DNA of 64,000 bases from contig JACCTH010000082.1 in the NCBI GenBank assembly GCA_013812505.1, positions 17,242 to 81,241 of the forward strand. The letters are read 5' to 3'. Below, one piece after another: positions 1-8,691 of the stretch (position 1 is the first letter of the stretch; each line of letters opens with the position of its first letter). The DNA comes from Acidimicrobiia bacterium (GTDB taxonomy: Bacteria; Actinomycetota; Acidimicrobiia; Spongiisociales; ZC4RG35). A model generated the notes under the pieces. That model searched no databases and was not told the origin of the DNA. It saw nothing but the letters and a program-made list of their open reading frames with translations. A program made the position numbers and the translations under genes.

Positions 1-411
1 TACCCAGTCGAGGGTCTCGTGCTGCTGGCCCCGCACGTATACGTCGAAGATTGCTCGGTGGCTGCGATAGAAGCGATCCGAGGCGATTTTCTCGCCACCG
101 ACCTCGCGGAGAAGATGGCCAAGTATCACCGAGACCCCGCGGCCACTTTCTGGGGCTGGAACGACATTTGGCTGAGCCCACAGTTCCGTGACTGGAACAT
201 CGAAGCGTTCCTAACGACGGTTTCGTGTCCGCTCCTCCTTGTCCAAGGCGAAGAGGACGACTACGGCACCTCAGCTCAGCTCGACGCGATCGAAACCGGT
301 GCCGCGGGACCGGTGGAGCGTGTCATGGTGGCCGAGGCGCGCCACTCGCCTCATTTATCCCATATGGACCCCGTGGTGAGCGCCATCGCGGGCTTTGTGG
401 CGGGTCTTTGA
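1..411 (+). CDS. alpha/beta hydrolase, C-terminal part (5' truncated by window edge)
   Basis: Frame 1 open from base 1; C-terminal region LLVQGEEDDYGT...VAEARHSPHLSHMDPVVSAIAGF is typical of alpha/beta hydrolases (Asp and His of the triad). Confidence 0.75.
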   Translation, partial: YPVEGLVLLAPHVYVEDCSVAAIEAIRGDFLATDLAEKMAKYHRDPAATFWGWNDIWLSPQFRDWNIEAFLTTVSCPLLLVQGEEDDYGTSAQLDAIETGAAGPVERVMVAEARHSPHLSHMDPVVSAIAGFVAGL

Positions 412-415
412 TCGT

Positions 416-464
416 TCTCTGGGCCGGGATCCGTGTCCAGCACGGCTGCGAACCCAGGGTTCGC
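416..464. repeat. intergenic hairpin repeat, copy A (convergent gene junction)
   Basis: ttctctgggccgggatCCGTGtccagCACGGctGCGAACCCAGGGTTCGC; shares arms with copies at 54084 and 62414. Confidence 0.6.
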
Positions 465-896
465 TTAAAGGTCGTCTTCGGAGAGGTCCTCGAGGCCGGC
501 GACCCAGCCGGTGGGGAGTTGCCAGTGGCGGGCACCGGAAACTACTTGGCGCATGTGGTCAGCTGATGGGCGGTTGCGTTCGCTGCTGGCCGGGTAGGCG
601 AACGTTGCCACCGGGTACTTGTTGCCCGAGCGGTCGACCGCTTTGACGTCCTTCAACGGTTTCTGGCCAAACGAAGCTTCGTGGGCGGCGATCGATTTGA
701 GCTCGATGTTCGAGACCTCGAAAACCGCCCCCCAGACGGTGTTGCCCGGGGCGGCCTGGATCGAGGGGCGGCCGTCTGTGGTCGGAAAGGTCAACCGGGT
801 TTCGGGCAGATGAGCGATGAACTGGAAGTTGGCCTTGGGGGCAACGGTTTCCAGCAGCTCAGGGTCCATCATTCCGCTGTAGGCAAAGTAGAGCAT
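465..896 (-). CDS. gamma-glutamylcyclotransferase-like protein
   Basis: MLYFAYSGMMDPELL...GNTVWGAVFEV, GGCT-like fold N-terminus. Confidence 0.6.
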   Translation of the reverse strand: MLYFAYSGMMDPELLETVAPKANFQFIAHLPETRLTFPTTDGRPSIQAAPGNTVWGAVFEVSNIELKSIAAHEASFGQKPLKDVKAVDRSGNKYPVATFAYPASSERNRPSADHMRQVVSGARHWQLPTGWVAGLEDLSEDDL

Positions 897-955
897 CGGT
901 GAGGCCGGAATTGTACCGGGAAGGCATTCGGGCCCAGGGATACACTCGCCCGCCG

Positions 956-1981
956 ATGGACTGGCCGTCGATCCTCTCCCAACTGACTTCCAAAGTCGAT
1001 CTCGACCGGGCCGCCGCCCGAGCCGCGATGGCCGAGGTGATGGCCGGGAGTGCCACCCCCGCTCAGGTCGCAGCGCTCATCGTCGCCTGGCGGATGAAGG
1101 GGGAGACAACCGAGGAGATGACCGGGATGGTGGAGGCGATCCGGGAGGCCGCCGTGCCGGTGCCGGTTGACCCCAATGGCCTGGTCGACGTCGTCGGCAC
1201 CGGCGGCGATCGAGTCGGCACCTTCAACATCTCGACTGCGGCCGCCCTCGTCGTGGCCGGGGCCGGGGCCAAGGTCGCCAAACACGGAAACCGCTCGATG
1301 TCCTCGAAATGTGGATCGGCGGACGTCCTCGAAGAGTTGGGCCTGGTGATCGACTTGCCGGTCGAATCGAACCTGGCCCTGCTCAAGGAGACAAACTTCG
1401 CGTTTTTCTTCGCTCCGCTCTATCACCCCGCCTTCCGTCACGCTGGCCCGGTGCGACGCGAGCTCGGTATCCGGACGATCTTCAACTTCCTCGGCCCCCT
1501 CGCCAATCCCGCCGGCGCCCTCCGACAGGCGATCGGGGTTTCCGACCCGCAGATGGCCGAGCGGATGATCGGCGTGTTACGAGAGCTGGGATCGGTTCAC
1601 TCGTTCGTCTTCAGCGGCGACGGCGGAGTCGACGAGATCGTTCCCACCGGACCCACTTTCATCTATCGCCTGCAGGACGGGGAGGTGACCCACGCCGAGT
1701 TCACGCCCGAGGACTTCGGCGTTAAGCGAATCGAGCTTTCCGCCCTCGCCGGCGGTGACGCTCCCGAAAACGCCCGCATCCTGCGATCCGTCCTCGCCGG
1801 CGAAACCGGCCCTCGTCGGGATACGGTCCTGGTCAACGCGGCGCCGGCGCTAGTGGCGGCGGGACTCGCCTCCGGCTTTGCCGAAGGGGTCGAGCTGGCA
1901 GGACATTCAATCGACAGCGGAGCATCTCAGGAGGTCCTGGAACGAACCACCTCGAGAAGCCGCGACCTCGCCTTAACCTGA
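956..1981 (+). CDS. trpD: anthranilate phosphoribosyltransferase
   Basis: VDVVGTGGDRVGTFNISTAAALVVAGAGAKVAKHGNRSMSSKCGSADVLEELG is a hallmark TrpD motif; start placed at ATG 956. Confidence 0.95.
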   Translation: MDWPSILSQLTSKVDLDRAAARAAMAEVMAGSATPAQVAALIVAWRMKGETTEEMTGMVEAIREAAVPVPVDPNGLVDVVGTGGDRVGTFNISTAAALVVAGAGAKVAKHGNRSMSSKCGSADVLEELGLVIDLPVESNLALLKETNFAFFFAPLYHPAFRHAGPVRRELGIRTIFNFLGPLANPAGALRQAIGVSDPQMAERMIGVLRELGSVHSFVFSGDGGVDEIVPTGPTFIYRLQDGEVTHAEFTPEDFGVKRIELSALAGGDAPENARILRSVLAGETGPRRDTVLVNAAPALVAAGLASGFAEGVELAGHSIDSGASQEVLERTTSRSRDLALT

Positions 1982-1985
1982 ACCT

Positions 1986-2438
1986 GTGCATGTCAACGCC
2001 TCCGACATGGTTGAGGCACTTCGGCGCTCAGGTCTGAGGATCACCGTCTCCCGGCAGGCGATCTGCGAGGTATTGGCCACCGATCATCACAACCATCTCA
2101 CGGCTAACGACCTTCTCGCCAAGGTCAATCAAAAGCTCAGGGGCAAGGTGGCGCCGTCCACCATCTACCGGACGATCGATGCCTTGGAGGCGGAGGGGTT
2201 GCTCGAGCATGTCCATCTTGGCCACGGGCCTGCGGTCCTCCATCTGAGCGACGACTCTTCCCACCATCACCTGGTTTGTGAGAGCTGTGGACGGACGATC
2301 GACGTCGACACGGGCGCCTTCGATGCCGCGATCGGGCTTCTTGCGGCAAAAAACGGGTTTGTGGCGAGCTCGGTCCATTACGCCCTCATCGGGCAATGCG
2401 AGGAGTGTGCGGCTATCATTGCAAGTCACTTGCAATAA
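1986..2438 (+). CDS. Fur-family metalloregulator, probably nickel-responsive (Nur-like)
   Basis: Winged helix plus HHHLVCESCGRTIDVD and C-terminal CEEC; followed by an ECF Ni/Co transporter and a Nur-type palindrome. Confidence 0.85.
   Translation: MHVNASDMVEALRRSGLRITVSRQAICEVLATDHHNHLTANDLLAKVNQKLRGKVAPSTIYRTIDALEAEGLLEHVHLGHGPAVLHLSDDSSHHHLVCESCGRTIDVDTGAFDAAIGLLAAKNGFVASSVHYALIGQCEECAAIIASHLQ
2418..2436. promoter_or_regulatory. candidate Nur-type operator ATTGCAAG-TCA-CTTGCAAT
   Basis: Perfect 8-3-8 inverted repeat overlapping the fur-family stop codon, 26 bp before the transporter ATG; fits TTGCAA-N5-TTGCAA. Confidence 0.6.
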
Positions 2439-2462
2439 GCAGCATCCCTCGGAGGCGGACTC

Positions 2463-3434
2463 ATGCATATGCCCGACGGCTACATCAACCTTGCTACTTC
2501 GGCTGGCGCAGCCGTGGTGGCCGCCGGCGGGGTGGCAACCTCGCTTCGCAACAGCGGAAAGGAGCTTGCCGAGCGCCAGGTCCCTCTGGCGGGGTTGACC
2601 GCGGCGTACGTCTTTGCCGTGCAGATGCTCAACTTCCCGGTCGCGGCCGGAACCTCGGGCCATCTGCTCGGCGGCGCGCTCGCCGCGATCCTGCTCGGCC
2701 CGACTCTTGGCGCCTTGGTGGTGACCGTGGTCGTGGTGATGCAAGCTCTGCTCTTTGCCGACGGCGGGGTGAGCGCGCTCGGTCTCAACGTGCTCAACAT
2801 GGCGCTGGTTACCCCGGTCGTCGGGTGGCTGGTGTTCCGGTGGCTGATGAAAGTGCTGCCAGCGAGGACCTCGTCGGCGGTCGTCTCCTCGATGGTGGCC
2901 GCGGCCGTTTCGGTGGTCGCTTCCGCTACGGCCTTCGTCATCGAGTACTCGCTCGGTGGTCAAGGAGGAGTGGCGGTGGGGACCGTGCTCCAAGCCATGG
3001 TCGGGGTGCATGCGTTGATCGGCCTTGGTGAGGGCCTGATCACCGCGCTGACCGTCGGAACGGTTCTGGCCGTTCGACCTGACCTGGTCAAAGGTGCAGC
3101 CGATCTACCGCTCGTGACAGATCGCACTGCCCCCAGCCGGGCGACGACGGTGACCTTCGTTGTCGGCGGCTTGGTGGCCGCGCTGGTCCTGGTGTTCGTG
3201 CTGGCGCCGATCGCTTCTTCTGCGCCCGACGGGTTGGAAAAGGTCGCCCTCGACACGGGGTTCAGCGAGGCGGCCACCGACCATCCGGTTGGCGGCCCTT
3301 TGGCCGACTATGGCGTGAGCGGAGTCGACAGCGAACGAGCAGGGACCGTGCTCGCCGGGACCATCGGAGTTGCCGCCACCTTCGCCATCGGCCTAGCGAT
3401 CGCGACTCTCTTGCGGAGACGCCGCGCGACTTGA
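2463..3434 (+). CDS. ECF transporter substrate-binding protein, CbiM/NikM domain fused to a C-terminal PDGLE (NikN/CbiN-like) domain
   Basis: N-terminal MHMPDGYI (Met-His metal site) and C-terminal APDGLEKVALDTGF. Confidence 0.9.
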   Translation: MHMPDGYINLATSAGAAVVAAGGVATSLRNSGKELAERQVPLAGLTAAYVFAVQMLNFPVAAGTSGHLLGGALAAILLGPTLGALVVTVVVVMQALLFADGGVSALGLNVLNMALVTPVVGWLVFRWLMKVLPARTSSAVVSSMVAAAVSVVASATAFVIEYSLGGQGGVAVGTVLQAMVGVHALIGLGEGLITALTVGTVLAVRPDLVKGAADLPLVTDRTAPSRATTVTFVVGGLVAALVLVFVLAPIASSAPDGLEKVALDTGFSEAATDHPVGGPLADYGVSGVDSERAGTVLAGTIGVAATFAIGLAIATLLRRRRAT

Positions 3435-4192
3435 GCGGTTCTCACGCTCACGCCCTCCACTATCACGGGCACAGCCCGGTTCATCATCTGCCCGCCGAGA
3501 CCAAGCTCGTTGGGCTCCTCGTTTTCGTGCTCAGCGTCGTGTCGACGCCGCCCACGGCCATTTGGGCTTTCTGCGGCTATGCCCTGATTCTGATGATCGC
3601 CCTGGGCCTGTCCGAGGTTCCGGCTCGGTTCTTCATCACGAGGATGGCGATCGACCTGCCTTTTGTGCTGTTTGCATTACTCATTCCCTTTGTCGGAGTC
3701 GAGCCGAAGATCGCCATCGGCCCGTTTGCTATTTCCGAGCCGGGGTTGCTCAGTGCCTGGAACATCCTCGTAAAAGCCACGCTGGGAGCCGGTGCATCCG
3801 TGATGCTGGCGGCGACGACGGAGGTGCCGGACCTGCTCAGAGGGCTCCAGCGATTGAAGGTGCCGGTGGTTCTAGTGGCGATCGCTTCGTTCATGATTCG
3901 CTACCTCGACGTGGTGGCCGGTGAGTTCCGACGGACGCGGGTGGCCATGGCCGCTCGTGGGCACAACCCGCGCACTGTGTTTGATGCCAAGCCGCTGGCG
4001 GTGGCCAGCGGGGCACTCTTTATTCGCTCGTATGAACGCGGCGAACGGGTTCATCAAGCGATGCTCGCACGCGGTTACGACGGAACCTGGCCATCAAGTG
4101 GCAACGAGCGAATAGCGGCGAAAACTTGGATTGTCGGGCTGACGCCGGCACTGTTTGCCGTCATCGTGGCGATTGCGGCCAGACTGTTGTGA
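3431..4192 (+). CDS. ECF transporter T component, CbiQ/NikQ family
   Basis: ARGHNPR and ERGERVHQAMLARGYDG motifs; TTG start overlapping the preceding stop. Confidence 0.9.
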   Translation: MSGSHAHALHYHGHSPVHHLPAETKLVGLLVFVLSVVSTPPTAIWAFCGYALILMIALGLSEVPARFFITRMAIDLPFVLFALLIPFVGVEPKIAIGPFAISEPGLLSAWNILVKATLGAGASVMLAATTEVPDLLRGLQRLKVPVVLVAIASFMIRYLDVVAGEFRRTRVAMAARGHNPRTVFDAKPLAVASGALFIRSYERGERVHQAMLARGYDGTWPSSGNERIAAKTWIVGLTPALFAVIVAIAARLL

Positions 4193-4932
4193 TTGGCCTC
4201 AAGGTCACAGACCTCTCCTTCCATTACCCCGATCGCACGCAAGTACTTAATGGGATCAACTTTCAGATAGAGCCTGGGGAACGCGTTGGCCTATTGGGTC
4301 CGAATGGGGCCGGCAAGACCACCTTGTTGCTCCATCTCAACGGTCTCCTGCGCGCCGCGGAGGGCACCATCCAGGTAGGTGATCTGACCTTGAGCGACGA
4401 AGTGCTTTCCGAGGTGCGGCGCATGGTGGGCTTTGTGTTTCAGGACCCCGACGACCAACTGTTCATGGCAACCGTCGCCGAAGATGTCGCCTTCGGTCCC
4501 CGCAACTTTGGTTTCGGCCAGGCCGAGGTCGACCGACGCGTCGAGTCAGCGCTTGAGGCGGTGGGGGAGAGCGACCTTGCCCCTCGGGCCCCTCATCATC
4601 TCTCAGGAGGGGAACGACGGAAGGTGGCTATCGCCACGGTTCTGTCTACCGATTCGGCGTTGCTGGTCCTCGACGAGCCCACCTCGAACCTCGATCCGGC
4701 TGGTCGCCGCGAGCTGGTCAACCTCCTCGCGTCGCTGCCCGCCACCCTCCTGGTCGTCAGCCACGACCTGCCATTTGTGTTGGAACTCTGTCCGCGATCC
4801 CTGATCATCGACCAAGGGAGGATCGTGGCCGACGGCGAAACTCGTCAGCTGCTGCTGGATCGAGAGCTGTTGGCCAAGCACCGGCTCGAACTGGCTTACG
4901 GGTTCGACCCTGCCAACATCGCCGATCGTTGA
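4189..4932 (+). CDS. ECF transporter ATPase, CbiO/NikO family
   Basis: Walker A GPNGAGKTT, FQDPDDQLFMATVAEDVAFGP, LSGGERRKVAIATVL; GTG start at 4189. Confidence 0.92.
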   Translation: MIGLKVTDLSFHYPDRTQVLNGINFQIEPGERVGLLGPNGAGKTTLLLHLNGLLRAAEGTIQVGDLTLSDEVLSEVRRMVGFVFQDPDDQLFMATVAEDVAFGPRNFGFGQAEVDRRVESALEAVGESDLAPRAPHHLSGGERRKVAIATVLSTDSALLVLDEPTSNLDPAGRRELVNLLASLPATLLVVSHDLPFVLELCPRSLIIDQGRIVADGETRQLLLDRELLAKHRLELAYGFDPANIADR

Positions 4933-6311
4933 GACCTCTCGAAACGGTGTTGGCGCTCGTGGGCGCAGCCGCCGTGATCTGGCCCACTGCCTTCGGCTCC
5001 CGATCTCGCCGGGGAATCGTTTTCGCCGCCTCGACGCTTGCGGTCAGCGCCCAACTCATCTTGGAGGGTTTCCGCTGGCAGTTGATTCCGCTTTATCTGG
5101 TGGTGATCGCCATGGGAGTTGGCGACTTGGTCTCGATGGAACGAGAGCTTCCCTGGTGGCGTCGCGTCTCGCGCACGGCCCTCGGGTTGATTGGCGTGGG
5201 GATGATGACTGCTCCCCTTGTTGCCCTTCCGGTTCCGGTTCTGCCGCTCCCGTCTGGCGAACTGGCGGTGGGCTCGGCGACCTTCAGCCTCGTCTTTCCT
5301 GACCGCCTCGACCCATACGGCCCGCAGCCTGACGTAGTGCCGAGACGGATCGCGGTGCAGGTTTGGTATCCGGCTGAGGGCGACGGCGATCTACCGTCGA
5401 TTTGGACCGAAGACTTTGATCTCATTGGGCCTCGCCTCTCACGCCGACTTGGCTATCCGGGATTCTTCCTCGCCCACACCCGGCACACGCTGAGCCACGC
5501 CCGTCCCGGTTCGACGCCGCTGCCCGGGACGTTCCCCGTAATTCTTTATTCGCACGAGCACGGCGACTTTCGATCGGTCGCAATCAACCAGGCGGAGGCG
5601 CTCGCCAGCCGCGGCTACTTCGTCGTGGCTCCCGATCACGCTTACGTCGCCCTGGTTTCACGGCTCGACGATGGCACCATTCTCGAACTCGATCCGGAGG
5701 TGATCCCGGCCACCGCCGACGAAGAGACTATGGCGATTCGGGCTCGACTCCTGCTCGAAACGATGACCGGCGACCTAACCGGAATCCTCGATGCGCTCGC
5801 CGAGCCGGACGGGCCCTTCGGCGAGCTCGCCTCGCACGCCGACCTGGGAGCCGTCGGCGCTTACGGGCGAGGTGCCGGAGGAGGAGCCGCCCTGTGGCTC
5901 TGTCTCACTGATCCCCGCTGCCAGGGAGCATTGGGATTCAACCCGTGGGTCGAACCGATCCCCGATCGGGTTGTCGCCACCGAGACCACTCTGCCGATGC
6001 TTTTCATGCGCTCTTCTGAAGTCCAAGGAACTGATAACGATGGACGATTGCGAGGCATCGCCGAACGCAACCAAGGATCTGCCTTCTGGCTTGGCGTCGC
6101 CGGCGCCGAGCCCAACGACTTCGTCGTGGCGCCGGTCTTCTCGCCAATCGGGGAGCGTCTCGGAATCAATGGACCAATCCCGGCCGACCGCATCCTGTCC
6201 ATCGTCGACCGTTACCTGGCCGGATTCTTCGACCATTCGCTTCTTGGCAGCGGCACGGCGGCGCTCGAACGCAACCCCTTTCCTGAAGTCAGCCTTGAGG
6301 TGCTCGATTAA
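4929..6311 (+). CDS. membrane-anchored alpha/beta hydrolase, PAF-acetylhydrolase-like
   Basis: N-terminal TM segments followed by VQVWYPAEGDG...YSHEHGDFRS...GAYGRGAGGGAA. Confidence 0.65.
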   Translation: MRPLETVLALVGAAAVIWPTAFGSRSRRGIVFAASTLAVSAQLILEGFRWQLIPLYLVVIAMGVGDLVSMERELPWWRRVSRTALGLIGVGMMTAPLVALPVPVLPLPSGELAVGSATFSLVFPDRLDPYGPQPDVVPRRIAVQVWYPAEGDGDLPSIWTEDFDLIGPRLSRRLGYPGFFLAHTRHTLSHARPGSTPLPGTFPVILYSHEHGDFRSVAINQAEALASRGYFVVAPDHAYVALVSRLDDGTILELDPEVIPATADEETMAIRARLLLETMTGDLTGILDALAEPDGPFGELASHADLGAVGAYGRGAGGGAALWLCLTDPRCQGALGFNPWVEPIPDRVVATETTLPMLFMRSSEVQGTDNDGRLRGIAERNQGSAFWLGVAGAEPNDFVVAPVFSPIGERLGINGPIPADRILSIVDRYLAGFFDHSLLGSGTAALERNPFPEVSLEVLD

Positions 6312-6322
6312 CGCTTCCGCCT

Positions 6323-6940
6323 CTCGCCGCGTTGGCGGGATCGTTTGCGTTGTTCTTGGTCTGGCGATGGCTTCGTGCCAACAACCCGAGATCCATTAAC
6401 CACAACAGCGGCGCAGGCTGATATCGGACCAATCCTCGAACAGGTCCCGGCCAATCCCCGGCAAATAGTGATCATGCGCCCCGGCCCGCACACGCCACCC
6501 AACGCCATCCACCAAGAGTTCCTCGAGGAGCAACCCGGCTATACAGCGGGGTCGGGCAATGTGGGCGCGATTCATCTGGGCGCGGCGACGAGGTCTACAT
6601 CCTCGAGTGGCAAGTCGAAGAGCCTGTTGGCGGTCTCGTGCTATGTAGTGGCGCGGCTACTCGGGCGAACTGGCCGGACGGCTGGAGCTGTGGCGCAGAG
6701 AGCGGGGAAAATTTCACAACAGTCGGTGGGTGGTTCCGTGGATTGGGCGGGACTGAGCAGTTGCTCATTAGGCACACACCCGATGCCGTCGCGGTTGTCA
6801 TCGATTTGGCCGACGGTGGCTTCTATGTTGTACGGAGCGCGGGGTCGACCTATTCGTATTACCGCTGGGATGGCGCGGCTCCCGTCAGCTTCACGGTTTT
6901 CTGGGCAGACGGCACTACTCGCTCAGAGGCCATCCCCTAA
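6323..6940 (+). pseudogene. putative lipoprotein gene broken across frames
   Basis: Signal/lipobox GIVCVVLGLAMASCQQ stops early; continuation TTTAAQADIGPILEQVPANPRQIVIM... in another frame, then GDEVYILEWQVEEPVGGLVLCSGAATRANWPDGW...SEAIP in a third. Confidence 0.4.
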
Positions 6941-6962
6941 GGCACGGGCCCAGTGGTCGCCT

Positions 6963-6984
6963 ACCTGCCGATAATTCGGCAGGT
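6963..6984. terminator. bidirectional terminator-like hairpin
   Basis: ACCTGCCGA-TAAT-TCGGCAGGT perfect 9-bp stem between convergent genes. Confidence 0.45.
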
Positions 6985-7087
6985 TGCGAACACCGCCACC
7001 GTGATTTGGCACCAGCGGCACGGATTCCGGCTCGCTGGTACCGAATTAGCTCAGAGGCGTTCCTCACGTGCCAAAATTTTGGGGGCG

Positions 7088-7675
7088 TCAGCTTCCGGGC
7101 CCGTCGAAGGTTTCGCCCAGTACCTGTTGGCCGGGGCGCTCACCGGCCAGAACGGCGTCGATGGTGCTGCCGAGGACAAGTGCGTCGGTGGCTCCAAGCG
7201 CCTTGCCAACGACGGTGCCGTCGGTGGCGACAAAGAACGTCTCGGGGATGCCGAAGACGCCGAAGGCGATCGCGGCTCGTCCATCGGGGTCGGCGAGATA
7301 GATCGCGTCTGGCGACGCGCCGGTCTCGTTCAGGAAGGCGAGCGCGTTCTCGGCAGCATCCTGATAGGCGATCTCCACGACGATGACTTCGCGGGACGCG
7401 AAGGCGTTAGCGGTGGCGGTTAGGTCGACCTGCTCCTCTCGACAGGGGACGCACCAGGAGGCGAAGAAGTTGACCACCACCACTCGCCCTTCAAGAACCG
7501 ATGGATCGAACTGCCCCGAACCGTCGAGCAACGGGAGCGCGAGCGTGGGGGCGGGCTGGCCCAACAGCGGCGAGGGCACGAGGTTGGGATCGTTGCCGAA
7601 GCGAGTGGAGAAGATCACCGCCAACACCACCGCCCCCGCGGCGAGGGCAAGAGCGCCGATCCGGGCCCATCTCAT
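7088..7675 (-). CDS. ccmG: thiol:disulfide interchange protein, CcmG/DsbE-like
   Basis: VVNFFASWCVPCREEQ thioredoxin motif; within ccm cluster. Confidence 0.88.
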   Translation of the reverse strand: MRWARIGALALAAGAVVLAVIFSTRFGNDPNLVPSPLLGQPAPTLALPLLDGSGQFDPSVLEGRVVVVNFFASWCVPCREEQVDLTATANAFASREVIVVEIAYQDAAENALAFLNETGASPDAIYLADPDGRAAIAFGVFGIPETFFVATDGTVVGKALGATDALVLGSTIDAVLAGERPGQQVLGETFDGPGS

Positions 7676-8691
7676 TGGCAGTCCTCGCCGGCGGCGGCCG
7701 CGGCGAGATCAGTTTCGACTCGGTCTTGGATCTCTGCGTCGAGCCCTGTCGACGAGAGCACCGACGAAAAAAGGTCCGCGGCGGTGTCGGCATCACCCTG
7801 GCCGCACCAAATGATCCGGCCCTTGAGATAAATCGCAAACGCATCGTTGGGAACGAGCTCGAGCCCTCGATCGATCAGCTCGATCCCCAAGTCAGCCTCA
7901 CCGTTGCCGTCAAAGACCATCCAACCGAGCCGGGTGAACGCGTTCGCCGCCTCGTTGGGGGCGGGCTGATTGTCGAGGACGATCTCGTAGTGCCCGAAGG
8001 CTTGCTGGTAATTGCCTTCCTCGAAATACCGGTTGGCGAGAGCGAGGCGCATGCCGTTGATGGCCGGGTTGTCGGCGTTGGCGGCGACGACCGCCTCGAG
8101 GGTCTCGTTCGAAACCGAGTCAGGATCGAAGTCCTCGCCCGCCACCCCGGAAAGGCTCTGATCTTCGGGTCGGGCTTGTTGGAACTGCCCGACCGTGGCG
8201 ACCGCGACGGCTCCCCCCAACACGAGCACCGCCGCCCCCCAGATCCAGCGACGAGAAAGAGTCGGAGAAACTGGCGGTGCGGCGGCAGCCGGCAGAAGAT
8301 CTGCTGGCGCCGCGTGAAAGCGTCGAGCCACCATCGCTGTCCCCACCCCGAGCGCCACGAGCGGCGCCAGCCAGAGCCAGAGCGTTGCCCCCCGCGCCGG
8401 TGGGTTGAGAAGGAGCGAGCCACCGTAGGAGGTGAGCAACTCGTCGATGATCTGCTGATCGGTCAATCCCTCGTCGATGCGCGCCCTCACCAGATCCATC
8501 ATGTTGCGAGCCGTTTCGGAAGGGGAGTCGACGATGGCCTCCCCCTGACAGACCGGGCAGCGGACCTGGCTGCCGATGGCTTGCGCCCGGTCCTCCGCCG
8601 GAGGCGGGGCGGTTACGACCACCATCGCGACGCCGACCGCCAAAAGGGCGAGCACCAACCACGAACCGGTTCGCCGCGAGGGACTAGGCAA
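7672..8691 (-). CDS. ccmH: cytochrome c maturation protein CcmH with C-terminal TPR (CcmI-like) region
   Basis: RCPVCQGEAIVDSPSETA...LLTSYGGSLLLNPP; TPR-like tail; TTG start at 8691 proposed, alternative ATG at 8748. Confidence 0.88.
   Translation of the reverse strand: MPSPSRRTGSWLVLALLAVGVAMVVVTAPPPAEDRAQAIGSQVRCPVCQGEAIVDSPSETARNMMDLVRARIDEGLTDQQIIDELLTSYGGSLLLNPPARGATLWLWLAPLVALGVGTAMVARRFHAAPADLLPAAAAPPVSPTLSRRWIWGAAVLVLGGAVAVATVGQFQQARPEDQSLSGVAGEDFDPDSVSNETLEAVVAANADNPAINGMRLALANRYFEEGNYQQAFGHYEIVLDNQPAPNEAANAFTRLGWMVFDGNGEADLGIELIDRGLELVPNDAFAIYLKGRIIWCGQGDADTAADLFSSVLSSTGLDAEIQDRVETDLAAAAAGEDCQ

Noticed and set aside
2028-3011. 327-aa minus-strand ORF
   Set aside because: Antisense to the Fur-family and NikM genes; His/Arg/Asp-rich shadow translation.
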